The position numbers and the translations under genes were made by a program. The notes below the pieces were generated by a model, which searched no databases, was not told the origin of the DNA, and saw only the letters and a list, made by a program, of their open reading frames with translations. DNA of 64,000 nt from Proteus vulgaris (lineage in GTDB: Bacteria > Pseudomonadota > Gammaproteobacteria > Enterobacterales > Enterobacteriaceae), in assembly GCA_901472505.1 (NCBI GenBank), contig LR590468.1, positions 3,757,501 to 3,821,500 on the forward strand. Direction: 5' to 3'. Each line of letters starts with the position of its first letter. Positions within the stretch are counted from its first letter, which is position 1. Positions 18,613 to 27,267 of the stretch are shown here, piece by piece.

Positions 18613-19144
18613 TTATTTTCTCAGGTTATCCTCTTTATCTTTATTTAAACACTCAACTTCTAACCAATGAGTAAATATCTTTGCTTTTTGTATAAACACA
18701 TTTATATCATCGATTGGCTTTATGCTTTCAGATAAAAGATAATTAATACTTTTTTGTTGATCTGGATAATTTGCTTCTACTATTTTTACGAAGTCTTCTA
18801 GTGTTTCAGGCCAATACTCATCTTTTTCATTACGTAAAATATTTGTTGAGCGAATAAGTTTACGCGCTATTGCCCTTTGTAAGTGATGTTTTTCAATAGC
18901 CCCAACTGTATAAATTGTTAGATGCCAATACCTCGCTTAAAATACCAATATCGAAATCAATTTTGCTGACAATAGAGTGTTGTTTTTCTAATGTTGCTCT
19001 TGCATTATCTAACAGGTGAATTTCGCTTTCGTTTATTTCATGATTTAAAATTAAGCAAATATCTAAGTCTGATATTCCCTCTGTTGCACATCCATTAGCT
19101 ACACTGCCATAAACATATATGCTATGTAATCTTTCTTTTAACAA
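18613..19144 (-). pseudogene. Nucleotidyltransferase of the polymerase-beta superfamily, frameshifted
   Basis: The first part reads IYVYGSVANGCATEGISDLDICLI, the GS-x(n)-SD-D metal-binding signature of aminoglycoside-type nucleotidyltransferases, then KIDFDIGILSEVLASNNLYSWG and a stop. The frame resumes after the run TTGGGGC near 18903: AIEKHHLQRAIARKLIRSTN continuing to a stop at 18613. Removing one G restores about 177 codons. No ATG precedes the conserved region. The only starts are the TTG at 19144 or a lost codon upstream, because coding similarity seems to continue to about 19220. This is either a degraded gene or an indel artefact. Any resistance role is speculation. Confidence 0.65.
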
Positions 19145-19506
19145 TTGAGAAAGTTGCTCAGTGACATCAGTAATGACAGATTGAAATGATGATTGAAAAT
19201 ACTTTGTGGTAGGTAACTTTATTTTAATTTTACCTACTTAAGAAATTGTCATAGCTTACCTTTATGGAAAATCTATATATATAATTAAACCCTAACTTTT
19301 TTTAGCGAGACACAATTCATAAAAAAGCAATATGATGCAGTAATCCGTTTGAAATGATAAAAAAGCCTGTTTTTCACACAGTGAGCAGTAAACATCAAAC
19401 ATTTATTCTCAATATTGATAAAAATATGCGTTTAAATAACTTTGATTCTCTTTATATAATGGCTATTCATGAAGTAATACAGAGAAAGTAAGATTTGGGG
19501 GTTAAC
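19145..19506. other. Intergenic region between the nucleotidyltransferase remnant and leuE
   Basis: The first 75 bases read on, in the minus-strand frame, as a likely N-terminal extension of the broken nucleotidyltransferase. The remainder is AT-rich and contains the leuE leader with a GGGGG ribosome site at 19497-19501. No other gene is seen. Confidence 0.35.
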
Positions 19507-20148
19507 GTGTGGCTTGAACAATTTGGTGTACTTAATATCTGGACATACCTTGCAGGCATGTTTTTTATTATCCTCGTTCCTGGCCCTAATACACTCTATG
19601 TGCTAAAAACAAGCGCATCAGGTGGCGTCAGTGATGGTTATCGTGCTGCATTTGGTGTCTTTTTAGGTGATGCCATTTTGATCTTTCTCGCCTTTATTGG
19701 TGTCGCATCTGTTATAAAAGCCTCGCCTGTACTCTTTACTATTGTCCGTTTTTTAGGTGCTTTTTATCTCCTTTATTTAGGAATAAAAATTATCCATGCA
19801 ACTTTTTTCTCCAAAAAGGCACACACGGAACAGACAACAACGATACAAAAACATGTTTTCAGAAAAGCACTAACATTAAGCTTAACCAATCCTAAAGCCA
19901 TTTTATTTTATATTTCATTTTTCGTTCAGTTTATTGATTTTAATTACGCGCACACTGGATTATCTTATTTAATTTTAGCATCTATGCTTGAGGCTTTTAG
20001 CTTTATCTATCTCTCTTTTCTTATTTTTGGTGGTGTCGCCCTTGCTCGTTTCTTCGGTTCACGCAAAAATATCGCTAAATTAGGTAATGGTGTTATTGGG
20101 CTTTTCTTTATGGGGTTTGCAACTAAGTTAGCCACATTATCATCATAA
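19507..20148 (+). CDS. leuE: Leucine efflux protein LeuE (LysE/RhtB family)
   Basis: This 213-residue exporter has six predicted membrane helices. The conserved N-terminal family motif is FIILVPGPNTLYVLKTS (about residues 22-38), and LSLTNPKAILFYISFFVQF lies near 125-143. Sequence and length follow E. coli LeuE (212), which exports leucine and close analogues. I use the GTG at 19507 because a GGGGG run lies 5 bases upstream and MWLEQFGVLNIWTYL aligns with the E. coli start. A TTG at 19495 is the alternative. It is a single-gene unit upstream of ttcA. Confidence 0.9.
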   Translation: MWLEQFGVLNIWTYLAGMFFIILVPGPNTLYVLKTSASGGVSDGYRAAFGVFLGDAILIFLAFIGVASVIKASPVLFTIVRFLGAFYLLYLGIKIIHATFFSKKAHTEQTTTIQKHVFRKALTLSLTNPKAILFYISFFVQFIDFNYAHTGLSYLILASMLEAFSFIYLSFLIFGGVALARFFGSRKNIAKLGNGVIGLFFMGFATKLATLSS

Positions 20149-20501
20149 TTATTAATAATAAATTTTACGAAGGACAAGACTTGGGTTATGTTGGTTTTGT
20201 CCTCAAAATATCTTATCAAACCTACAATTATCCAAACAGATAAGATTATTATTTCCTATTTTTATCGCGCTAAAATCGCTTAACTGTAGTTATCTATATC
20301 GAAACCACCCAACCATCTGCTATCATTAGCAACTTATCCATTTTCTTGCCATAAATAACTTTGTTTTACAAAACGCTGTCACTTGAGTTGTAAGACATTT
20401 TATTGATTTATATGACTTTTAAATCATTCAGCATTCGTGATAAAAAACAAAGCCTTGGTAGCAAGTTACAGAATAATCAGCAACGATATAGAACCGTAAA
20501 A

Positions 20502-21425
20502 ATGAGCATCCCAAAAGAACAGTATAATTTCAACAAACTACAAAAACGCTTACGCCGTGATGTTGGGCAAGCTATCGCTGACTTTAATATGATTGAAGAT
20601 GGCGACAAAATCATGGTCTGCCTTTCTGGTGGTAAAGATAGTTACACGCTACTGTCTATCTTAATGAATCTGCAAAAAAGTGCCCCCATCAACTTTTCAC
20701 TTATTGCTGTGAATTTAGACCAAAAACAACCTGGGTTTCCTGAACATATTTTACCTGAATATTTAAATGAACTCGGTGTGGAATATAAAATTGTTGAAGA
20801 GAATACCTATGGAATTGTCAAAGATATTATTCCAGAAGGAAAGACAACCTGTTCTTTATGCTCTCGTTTACGCCGGGGTATTTTATATCGTACAGCGACA
20901 GAGTTAGGGGCGACAAAAATTGCATTAGGTCATCATCGTGATGATATTTTAGAAACATTATTCTTAAATATGTTTTATGGTGGAAAACTTAAAGGTATGC
21001 CACCTAAATTAATGAGTGATGATGGTAAACAAATCGTCATTCGCCCTCTTGCTTACGCTCGTGAAAAAGATATTGAACGTTTTGCCCAAGCAAAACAATT
21101 TCCAATTATCCCGTGTAATCTTTGTGGCTCACAGCCTAATCTTCAACGTCAAGTTATTAAAGAGATGCTAAGAGACTGGGACAAGCGTTACCCTGGTCGC
21201 ATTGAAACAATGTTTAGAGCAACACAAAATATTGTTCCATCACACTTATGTGATACTCAATTATTTGATTTTGCTAACATCAAACATGGCGATGAAGTCA
21301 TCAATGGTGGCGATTTAGCTTTCGATAAAGATGATATTCCATCTGTCCCCGTGATGTTCCAAGAAGAAGATGATGAACGTCCTGACTTTAGCCAAAATAA
21401 GCTCGATATTGTTGAAGTGAAATAA
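20502..21425 (+). CDS. ttcA: tRNA 2-thiocytidine biosynthesis protein TtcA
   Basis: This enzyme thiolates C32 of several tRNAs using ATP and an Fe-S cluster. It has the PP-loop [13 protein letters not shown] (about residues 45-57). The cluster ligands are the [10 protein letters not shown] cysteines together with the downstream CNLCGSQPN. The C-terminus keeps [13 protein letters not shown]. With the ATG at 20502 the protein has 307 residues, near the E. coli 311. An ATG at 20412 would add 30 weakly conserved residues, and neither start has a strong ribosome site. A terminator follows. Gene order ttcA-fnrS-zntB resembles E. coli. Confidence 0.94.
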   Translation: MSIPKEQYNFNKLQKRLRRDVGQAIADFNMIEDGDKIMVCLSGGKDSYTLLSILMNLQKSAPINFSLIAVNLDQKQPGFPEHILPEYLNELGVEYKIVEENTYGIVKDIIPEGKTTCSLCSRLRRGILYRTATELGATKIALGHHRDDILETLFLNMFYGGKLKGMPPKLMSDDGKQIVIRPLAYAREKDIERFAQAKQFPIIPCNLCGSQPNLQRQVIKEMLRDWDKRYPGRIETMFRATQNIVPSHLCDTQLFDFANIKHGDEVINGGDLAFDKDDIPSVPVMFQEEDDERPDFSQNKLDIVEVK

Positions 21426-21434
21426 AGCGCTTTT

Positions 21435-21465
21435 TCCTAAGTCTTGTTTTGAGACTTAGGATTTT
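21435..21465 (+). terminator. Terminator after ttcA
   Basis: The perfect 10-bp stem TCCTAAGTCT/AGACTTAGGA (21435-21444 and 21452-21461) is followed by TTTTG, nine bases after the ttcA stop. Confidence 0.85.
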
Positions 21466-21499
21466 GTGATGAAATAACAACCAACAATAAATTTAAGCA

Positions 21500-21623
21500 A
21501 AAAAAACCGATGTTAATAAACATCGGTGTAATAATGGTCAATTATTCTGTATTAAGAACTCAATATGAGAAAAACTACAATTATGGAGCACAACGTTCAT
21601 CGCTCAACGTTGTATTCACCTGC
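21500..21623 (-). ncRNA. fnrS: FnrS small regulatory RNA
   Basis: Read on the minus strand, the RNA begins GCAGGTGAATACAACGTTGA, followed by GCGATGAACGTTGTGCTCCA. This is nearly identical to the 5' half of E. coli FnrS, including its first stem-loop (AACGTTG..CAACGTT type pairing). It ends with the hairpin ACCGATGT/ACATCGGT and a run of eight T. Its position next to zntB agrees with E. coli. FnrS is an Hfq-dependent RNA made anaerobically under FNR that represses aerobic-metabolism mRNAs such as sodB. The 5' end is placed by similarity. A -10-like TATAAC lies just upstream, with an FNR box further upstream. Confidence 0.92.
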
Positions 21624-21658
21624 GAGAGTTATAATGCCAGATGTTCTATTTCAAAAAA

Positions 21659-21672
21659 TTGATATATCTCAA
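21659..21672 (-). promoter_or_regulatory. FNR binding site of fnrS
   Basis: On the minus strand the sequence is TTGAGATATATCAA, differing from the FNR consensus TTGAT-N4-ATCAA at one position. Its centre is about 42 bases upstream of the deduced fnrS start, the class II activator position. This supports anaerobic induction of FnrS by FNR. Confidence 0.85.
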
Positions 21673-21729
21673 ACAGGACTAGAGAATTCTTTTTTAAATC
21701 CATTTAGTTACGATTAATTTGCTGAAATT

Positions 21730-22713
21730 TTACAACCACCTACTACGTTTTAACCACCAAGTAACAATCACAATTAAAATAAATAACGATAAGCAAAAGA
21801 TAGTAAAACCATAAGGAAATTCATTTCCTGGTATTCCGCCTAAATTAACACCAAATAACCCTGTTAGAAATGTGGTGGGTAAAAACAGCATCGCCATTAA
21901 TGACATTGTATAAGTACGTCTATTCATCGCGTCAGCCATCATTGATGTTATTTCATCGGCTATCACTGCTGTACGAGAAATACTGCTGTCTAAGTCTTCT
22001 AAACGTCGAGAAAGTCTTTCTGATATTTCAAGCATTGTGACTCTATCACTATCGCTCATCCATGGTAATTTTTCGATAGAAAGCCTAGAAAATACATCTC
22101 GTTGCGGAGCCATATAACGACGTAAAACAATTAACTGTTTTCTTAATAATGCAAGTTCCCCTCTCGCAGGTATTTGCTGATCGAGGATCATATCTTCGAG
22201 TTCGATTAATTGGTCATGCAAAGTTTCAACAAATTCACCGATTTCATCAGTAACCGCATCTGCCATAGTAATAAGCCAATCACCACTATTTTCTGGCCCA
22301 TTGCCTAACTCTAAGGTATGAATAACGGAATCTACCGAATTAACTCGGCGATGACGACTTGAAACAATTGTTTGGCTGTTAATATAAATTCTGAATGCAA
22401 CAAGTTCATCAGGTCTATCATTAGGATTATTATTGATTGTTTGCAAATTGATGACGATACCTTCACCAATACGTTGCGCCTTTGGCCTGATGTTTTCTGC
22501 TAACAATACATCTTTAGCAATAGGTGGAAGTAATTCTGTCTCTTGTATCCATTTAGCGCTTTGTGGCTTACGATAGTCTAAATGTATCCAATAAGGATTA
22601 TCATTTGTAGCAATCGTATCTGCTGTTATTTTTATTACGCCACCATGACCTTCGAGTTGTGTGGTGTAAATTGCATCTGAATCTTGCAAAATAGAGTCAT
22701 TAATTGTTTTCAC
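21730..22713 (-). CDS. zntB: Zinc transport protein ZntB (CorA family)
   Basis: This 327-residue member of the CorA metal-ion superfamily transports Zn2+ across the inner membrane. It has a long cytoplasmic N-terminal domain (about residues 1-265) with coiled-coil character. Two C-terminal helices (about 270-290 and 302-321) flank the pore-mouth motif GVN in FGVNLGGIPG, the ZntB version of the CorA GMN. Length matches E. coli ZntB (327). The ATG is at 22713. It lies downstream of fnrS as in E. coli. Confidence 0.95.
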   Translation of the reverse strand: MKTINDSILQDSDAIYTTQLEGHGGVIKITADTIATNDNPYWIHLDYRKPQSAKWIQETELLPPIAKDVLLAENIRPKAQRIGEGIVINLQTINNNPNDRPDELVAFRIYINSQTIVSSRHRRVNSVDSVIHTLELGNGPENSGDWLITMADAVTDEIGEFVETLHDQLIELEDMILDQQIPARGELALLRKQLIVLRRYMAPQRDVFSRLSIEKLPWMSDSDRVTMLEISERLSRRLEDLDSSISRTAVIADEITSMMADAMNRRTYTMSLMAMLFLPTTFLTGLFGVNLGGIPGNEFPYGFTIFCLSLFILIVIVTWWLKRSRWL

Positions 22714-23091
22714 TTAGTTTCCTCCATAATCTTGCTTTAGTCGCAATAGATAAATTCAATGTTCGACCACCAAATAATGATTTGCATATCGTCTCTTTAT
22801 CTCATTCTTTTTCAATACGTTATTTTATACTTTTTTCTAGTTTACTGTATATCAACACTATTTTTGTACAATTTACCTACAATTGATGTTTATATTTTCT
22901 ACTTTAGGACTATTACACTAAAATTTATTTAGATAGTTACGTTAGTATATTAATACTAGAAATATCTATAGATAACTTACTTTATTTATTGAAAAAAATT
23001 TATCTGTTGTAATTTATAATAATTTGTTGCCTGGTGTATACTAAACATTATTTTATACATTTATTGCACCCTAAAAAATAAGGCCATCAAT
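22714..23091. other. Divergent intergenic region between zntB and a DUF4377 gene
   Basis: 378 AT-rich bases hold the two divergent promoters. A 60-codon frame at 22704-22886 overlaps the zntB start and looks like chance. A possible -10 element, TATAAT, lies at 23015-23020. Nothing else can be supported. Confidence 0.3.
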
Positions 23092-23433
23092 ATGAAAAAA
23101 TTTCTCGCTATTCCTTTATTTTTGCTTTTAGCTGGATGCAATGATGTTACATCGACTGAAAGCACAAATACTGCCTCTAGTACTGATACAACAAAAACAC
23201 TCCTAGTTGATTCACAACTTTATGATTGTGTCGGTGTTGCACCAATGAAATGCATGAAGGTGAAAGAACTACCTTCAGGCGAATGGTCCCTTTTCTATCA
23301 GAATATTGAGGGTTTTGAATATAAAGCAGGTACTGAATACACATTAAAAGTAAATGTTACTGATATTCCTAATCCTCCAGCTGACGCACCAAGTGTAAAA
23401 TATACGCTGGTAGAAATTGTCGATAAAAAATAA
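23092..23433 (+). CDS. DUF4377 domain lipoprotein
   Basis: This is a 113-residue predicted lipoprotein. The lipobox is LLAGC, with Cys16 as the lipid site, followed by a Ser/Thr-rich linker (about residues 20-40). A DUF4377 domain then shows the family pattern: YDCVGVAPMKCMKVKELPSG, EWSLFYQNIEGFEYKAGTEY and PPADAPSVKYTLVEIVDKK. Related domains are fused to HslJ/META proteins. Function is unknown. A hairpin (CTCACAATAG/CTATTGTGAG, 23453-23482) lies after the stop but lacks a clear T tail. Confidence 0.83.
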   Translation: MKKFLAIPLFLLLAGCNDVTSTESTNTASSTDTTKTLLVDSQLYDCVGVAPMKCMKVKELPSGEWSLFYQNIEGFEYKAGTEYTLKVNVTDIPNPPADAPSVKYTLVEIVDKK

Positions 23434-23686
23434 CTCTCTTACTTAATTCAAACTCACAATAGGCAACTTTAGCTATTGTGAGGATTATTCTATTAACATT
23501 ATTCTTCTGACATCCTCTCCATAAACTAATTTTTAATAATAAGCTATTTATGTAATCTCATTTTTATTAAACCTTAAAGATAAGTCTGCTAATTTTTTTT
23601 AAGAGTAATTTCAATCAATTAACATTGAAATCATACTTGTTTTTTACTAAAAATAGAGCTCTTTACATCAACATAGAACCTCTATA

Positions 23687-24247
23687 ATGAATAAATTCAT
23701 ACTTATTTTAAGTAGCTTAGTTTTACCTTTCTCTTCTACATTACATGCTTACAATGAATCACATACTATCTATAGTGGTTATATTTATGGAAAAATAAAA
23801 GGAGATACCGCAAAAGGACCTATAGTCAGTTATCGTTATGAAGCAGAAAATGCTTGGGGTCTATTAGTTTCTCTACTCTATTTAAATTCAAATCATAAAG
23901 AACCCTTTAAAGATGCTCGCTTTATCACACCATCGATAAAACAATATAAAACTAAAACCACAGCTCTATTAATCGGCCCTACTTATAGAATAACACCTAA
24001 TTTTTCTATTTATGCCCAAATGGGGCCTAATAAATTAAAATACCAAGAAGATAAACTTCACCCTAAAATCAATACAACAGACATACATCATGTTGATACA
24101 ACGAGTGTTATTGGTCAAATAGGCATCGATTATACCCCGATAAAAGAGATTGCTTTTAATTTTGGCTATCTTTATTCCGATACTACAGCAAACAAACGTC
24201 ATATTGAATTAAATAGCATACAATTATCTTTAGGTTATCGTTTTTAA
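23687..24247 (+). CDS. Ail/OmpX-like outer membrane barrel protein (copy 3)
   Basis: This 186-residue predicted barrel has a signal peptide ending SSTLHA (about residue 21). It shows AKGPIVSYRYEAENAWGLLVS, which parallels the PKGIN..DWG region of the other two copies. LLIGPTYRITPNFSIYAQMG follows, and it ends SLGYRF. It is more divergent than the 15288/16162 pair and lies on the opposite strand. Three such barrels plus OmpW in 20 kb suggest diversification of surface proteins. The ligand or role is unknown. Confidence 0.8.
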   Translation: MNKFILILSSLVLPFSSTLHAYNESHTIYSGYIYGKIKGDTAKGPIVSYRYEAENAWGLLVSLLYLNSNHKEPFKDARFITPSIKQYKTKTTALLIGPTYRITPNFSIYAQMGPNKLKYQEDKLHPKINTTDIHHVDTTSVIGQIGIDYTPIKEIAFNFGYLYSDTTANKRHIELNSIQLSLGYRF

Positions 24248-24744
24248 TCACTTTGATAATCTATAGTTTTTTTAACAATAAAAGAAAAATAAATAGATAT
24301 CTTTTTCTATAAAATGCTTTAAAAGCACAATAAATTTATTAATTTTCATTGTTGTCAAGGATTTATACCTACGCATAAAGTGAAATATAATATTTAACAT
24401 CAAGTGTATTGCACAATTAGTCAAAACAAAGTAGTAAAAATGTATTAACATCTTTTCTGCAATGTTTATTCCTTTTGAGTCTCCTTCTGTTTTTATAACA
24501 GAGGGACTTTTTTTATACATATTTTATTAATCACTGTAACAGCTCGATACAATAAAAAGCGTGCAAAGAGAACATTTAAAATATAATTTATATTCAGACA
24601 ATAAATTAATCTGCTTTATTTTGCTACCCCCTTTTTAAAGGAGTTCTTTTTTATTTATATTGTCACTCATACCTAATTTCTTCATAATCTTAATACTAAA
24701 AATAATAATTTTTTATTCTCTTATTTATTTTTAGAGAAAAAACA
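24248..24744. other. AT-rich intergenic region between copy 3 barrel and mppA
   Basis: There are about 500 bases without a convincing gene. It contains a strong plus-strand terminator at 24478-24515 that may end the barrel transcript or a short RNA. The 82-codon minus-strand frame at 24272-24520 runs through this hairpin and looks accidental. Confidence 0.4.
24447..24515 (+). ncRNA. Candidate small RNA ending in a terminator
   Basis: A Rho-independent terminator (TCCTTCTGTT/AACAGAGGGA with flanking AGTC/GACT and seven T, about 24478-24515) lies 230 bases after the nearest plus-strand gene. Upstream, TTGCAC (24409) and TAGTAA (24432), spaced 17 bases apart, could be a weak promoter giving an RNA of about 70 bases. 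This is only a candidate. It may simply be the 3' UTR of the barrel gene. Confidence 0.25.
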
Positions 24745-24771
24745 CCTCAAAGCAAGGAGTTAACTTTGAGG
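24745..24771 (-). terminator. Terminator of mppA
   Basis: The 8-bp stem CCTCAAAG/CTTTGAGG (24745-24752 and 24764-24771) is followed on the minus strand by GTGTTTTTTC. It lies 80 bases after the mppA stop. Confidence 0.8.
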
Positions 24772-24850
24772 CATTATTTATTCTCTCTTACTCTTTTACA
24801 CAGCCAGAATTCACTGATGACTATTTCAAATAATTTATTTCATTGCTATA

Positions 24851-26470
24851 TTAATGCTTTAATATATAAAGGGTATGGCTATAAGCCACATCCTCAGGAT
24901 TACCAATGGGATACCCTTTTAACCAAGGTTTTATCAAGCGTCCATTCGTATATTGATAAATAGGTGCTATTGGTGCATCCTCAGCAATTATTTGTTCTGC
25001 TCGGTTATATAGATTATTTCTCTCATTTGCATCAATCGTCATACTTGACAATGCCAAAATTTCATCATATTGCTTGTTTCGGTATTTAGGTATATTACCC
25101 GCATGTTTAGAGCCTAATAAACTTAAGAAAGTAGAAGGTTCATTATAATCACCAATCCATGATGCTCTTATTACATCAAAATCACCTGAGTTTCGGCTGT
25201 CTATATACGTTTTCCATTCTTGATTACGTAACTCAACTTTAACCCCTAGCTTTTTCTTCCACATAGAAGCCACCGCAATGGCAATTTTCTGATGATTTTC
25301 CGAATTATTGTATAATAAAGATAATTTTAATGGGTTATGAGGACCATATCCTGCAGCAGCTAACAGTATCTTAGCTTGGCTATCTAATTCATCTTGATTA
25401 TATTCATCATAAATTGTCAATTCTGGCGTAAAATTAGCCGTAACATCCGGAGTAAAACGATTTGCTGGTTTTTCACCTGTACCTAATACTTTATCAGTAA
25501 TGATTTTTCTGTCTATTGCCATCGCCAACGCTTTACGTACACGAATATCTTTTGTCGGCCCTGATTGAGTATTAAAAGCATAATAATATGTTCCTAATTG
25601 ATCGGGTATATATACCTCATTAGGAATATCTTTCATTAATTTATGGTATAAATTTTTAGGGAATGACTCTGTTATATCTATATCACCCGCTAAATAGCGT
25701 TTAGTCGCATGTGACTCATGGTTTATCGGTACAAAAGTCACTTTTGTTAATACTGTATTTTTATGATCCCAATAATAAGGGTTAGGCGTTAATACAATTT
25801 TTTCATTAATAACTCTGTCTTTTAAAACAAAAGCACCATTCCCAACTAAATTACCAACGTTGATCCAATCAGCACCATATTTTTCAATATAATGGCGAGG
25901 CACTGGGTATAACGAAAAATTAGTCGTCAAACTAGGAAAATAAGATATGGGTCTCTCTAATGTCACTTTTAATGTTTTTTCATCTATCGCTTCCACACCT
26001 AATGATGCTGGTTTTAATTTTCCATCAATGATTTTTTGGGCATTTTCAATAGAGGCAAGCGAAGCATACCATGCAAAAGGCGAAAGATTTTGAGGATCAA
26101 CTAATCGTTGCCAACTGTAAACAAAATCAGCTGCAGTGACTTTCTCTCCATTAGACCATTTCGCATTATCACGCAACGTGAAGATCCACACCCGATTATC
26201 TTCTGTGCGCCAACTTTGAGCAACGCCAGGGATAGCAAGTCCATGCTCATCTTCTATCGTCAACCCTTCAAATAAATCACGTTGCACCTGAGCTTCAGTT
26301 AAACCAACGGCATTAATAGGATCAAGCGACGCTGGTTCATCTTTTAAATGTCGAACCACTTCTTGTTTTTTATCGAGTATCGTTCCTGCGGGTACTACCG
26401 CTGCATTTACCTGCAATAGGAGTAATCCTTGAACGACAAGTGCACATGAGATGACGAATATTTTGCGCAT
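24851..26470 (-). CDS. mppA: Periplasmic murein tripeptide-binding protein (MppA/OppA family)
   Basis: This 539-residue cluster C solute-binding protein has a signal peptide of about 23 residues ending VNAAV. The SBP_bac_5 domain shows EPASLDPINAVGLTEAQVQR, GEKVTAADFVYSWQRLVDP, WYASLASIENA and IRVRKALAMAIDR. E. coli MppA (537 residues) delivers murein tripeptide to the Opp permease for cell-wall recycling. MppA is favoured over OppA by the tpx/tyrR side of its neighbourhood and the absence of oppBCDF nearby. It is monocistronic and divergent from tpx. OppA-like peptide binding cannot be excluded. Confidence 0.85.
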   Translation of the reverse strand: MRKIFVISCALVVQGLLLLQVNAAVVPAGTILDKKQEVVRHLKDEPASLDPINAVGLTEAQVQRDLFEGLTIEDEHGLAIPGVAQSWRTEDNRVWIFTLRDNAKWSNGEKVTAADFVYSWQRLVDPQNLSPFAWYASLASIENAQKIIDGKLKPASLGVEAIDEKTLKVTLERPISYFPSLTTNFSLYPVPRHYIEKYGADWINVGNLVGNGAFVLKDRVINEKIVLTPNPYYWDHKNTVLTKVTFVPINHESHATKRYLAGDIDITESFPKNLYHKLMKDIPNEVYIPDQLGTYYYAFNTQSGPTKDIRVRKALAMAIDRKIITDKVLGTGEKPANRFTPDVTANFTPELTIYDEYNQDELDSQAKILLAAAGYGPHNPLKLSLLYNNSENHQKIAIAVASMWKKKLGVKVELRNQEWKTYIDSRNSGDFDVIRASWIGDYNEPSTFLSLLGSKHAGNIPKYRNKQYDEILALSSMTIDANERNNLYNRAEQIIAEDAPIAPIYQYTNGRLIKPWLKGYPIGNPEDVAYSHTLYILKH

Positions 26471-26694
26471 GTCTGTTTCGTCCTGTAATCTGTATGAGAA
26501 TGAACTGCATAATTATAAGAGCCTGATAAAAAGGCACAATCACTGTTTACAAATATTTTATAAATTTTTATGTTTTTCGTAGTTACTATGTCAATAGTGA
26601 CAAATTTTAATAATGGTTAAGCATTAACAAGATTTTTCGTTAATAATTTAGTATTAATAACAATTAGTCTGACAACTAATAAAGGAGAACAACA

Positions 26695-27198
26695 ATGGCA
26701 CATCAAGTTACTTTACAAGGAAATGCAGTGACTCTAGCGGGTAAATTCCCAACAGTAGGTCAAAAAGCAGCTGATTTCTCTCTCGTTGGTAAAGATCTTA
26801 ATGATGTTTCTTTAGCGAATTTTACAGGTAAACGTAAAGTTCTAAACATTTTCCCAAGCGTAGACACCGGTGTTTGTGCTGCGAGTGTTCGCCAATTTAA
26901 TAAAGTTGCAAATGAATTAAATAACACGGTTGTTTTATGTATTTCAGCTGACTTGCCTTTTGCCCAAGCACGTTTTTGTGGCGCTGAGGGGTTAGATAAT
27001 GTTGTCACATTATCTACAATGCGCGGTGCTGAATTCAAAGAAAACTATGGTGTTGCAATTACATCAGGTCCATTAGCAGGCTTAACTAGTCGTGCAGTGG
27101 TTGTTTTAGATGAAAATAACACCGTTATCTATACCCAATTAGTTGATGAAATAACAACTGAACCAAATTATGATAATGCATTAAATGCATTGAAATAA
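26695..27198 (+). CDS. tpx: Thiol peroxidase Tpx
   Basis: This 167-residue atypical 2-Cys peroxiredoxin reduces hydroperoxides in the periplasm or cytoplasm using thioredoxin. The peroxidatic Cys is in [14 protein letters not shown] (about residue 61). The resolving Cys is in [15 protein letters not shown] (about 95). Length matches E. coli Tpx (168). AGGAG lies 8 bases before the ATG. It is convergent with tyrR, as in E. coli, and shares a strong bidirectional terminator with it. Confidence 0.97.
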   Translation: MAHQVTLQGNAVTLAGKFPTVGQKAADFSLVGKDLNDVSLANFTGKRKVLNIFPSVDTGVCAASVRQFNKVANELNNTVVLCISADLPFAQARFCGAEGLDNVVTLSTMRGAEFKENYGVAITSGPLAGLTSRAVVVLDENNTVIYTQLVDEITTEPNYDNALNALK

Positions 27199-27210
27199 TA
27201 TTGAGCATAA

Positions 27211-27244
27211 AAAAATAGACGAGCATTACGCTCGTCTATTTTTT
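27211..27244. terminator. Bidirectional terminator between tpx and tyrR
   Basis: The stem AATAGACGAGC/GCTCGTCTATT has an ATTAC loop and an A run on the left and T run on the right. It can terminate both tpx and the convergent tyrR. Confidence 0.92.
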
Positions 27245-27267
27245 ATGCGGCAAATTTGATGACCAAA

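Noticed and set aside
20171..20203. Inverted repeat AGGACAAGAC/GTTTTGTCCT after leuE
   Set aside because: One mismatch and no T run on the plus strand, so not called as a terminator.
22704..22886. 60-codon frame overlapping the zntB start
   Set aside because: Short, Ile/Phe/Leu-rich, no homology; probably the zntB upstream region.
24272..24520. 82-codon minus-strand frame
   Set aside because: It reads through a strong terminator hairpin and has no recognisable features or ribosome site.
24766..24963. 65-codon plus-strand frame at the mppA 3' end
   Set aside because: Starts at TTG inside the mppA terminator region and overlaps mppA antisense.
26471..26694. TyrR boxes between mppA and tpx
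   Set aside because: TGTTTACAAATATTTTATAAA lacks the TGTAAA-N6-TTTACA symmetry.
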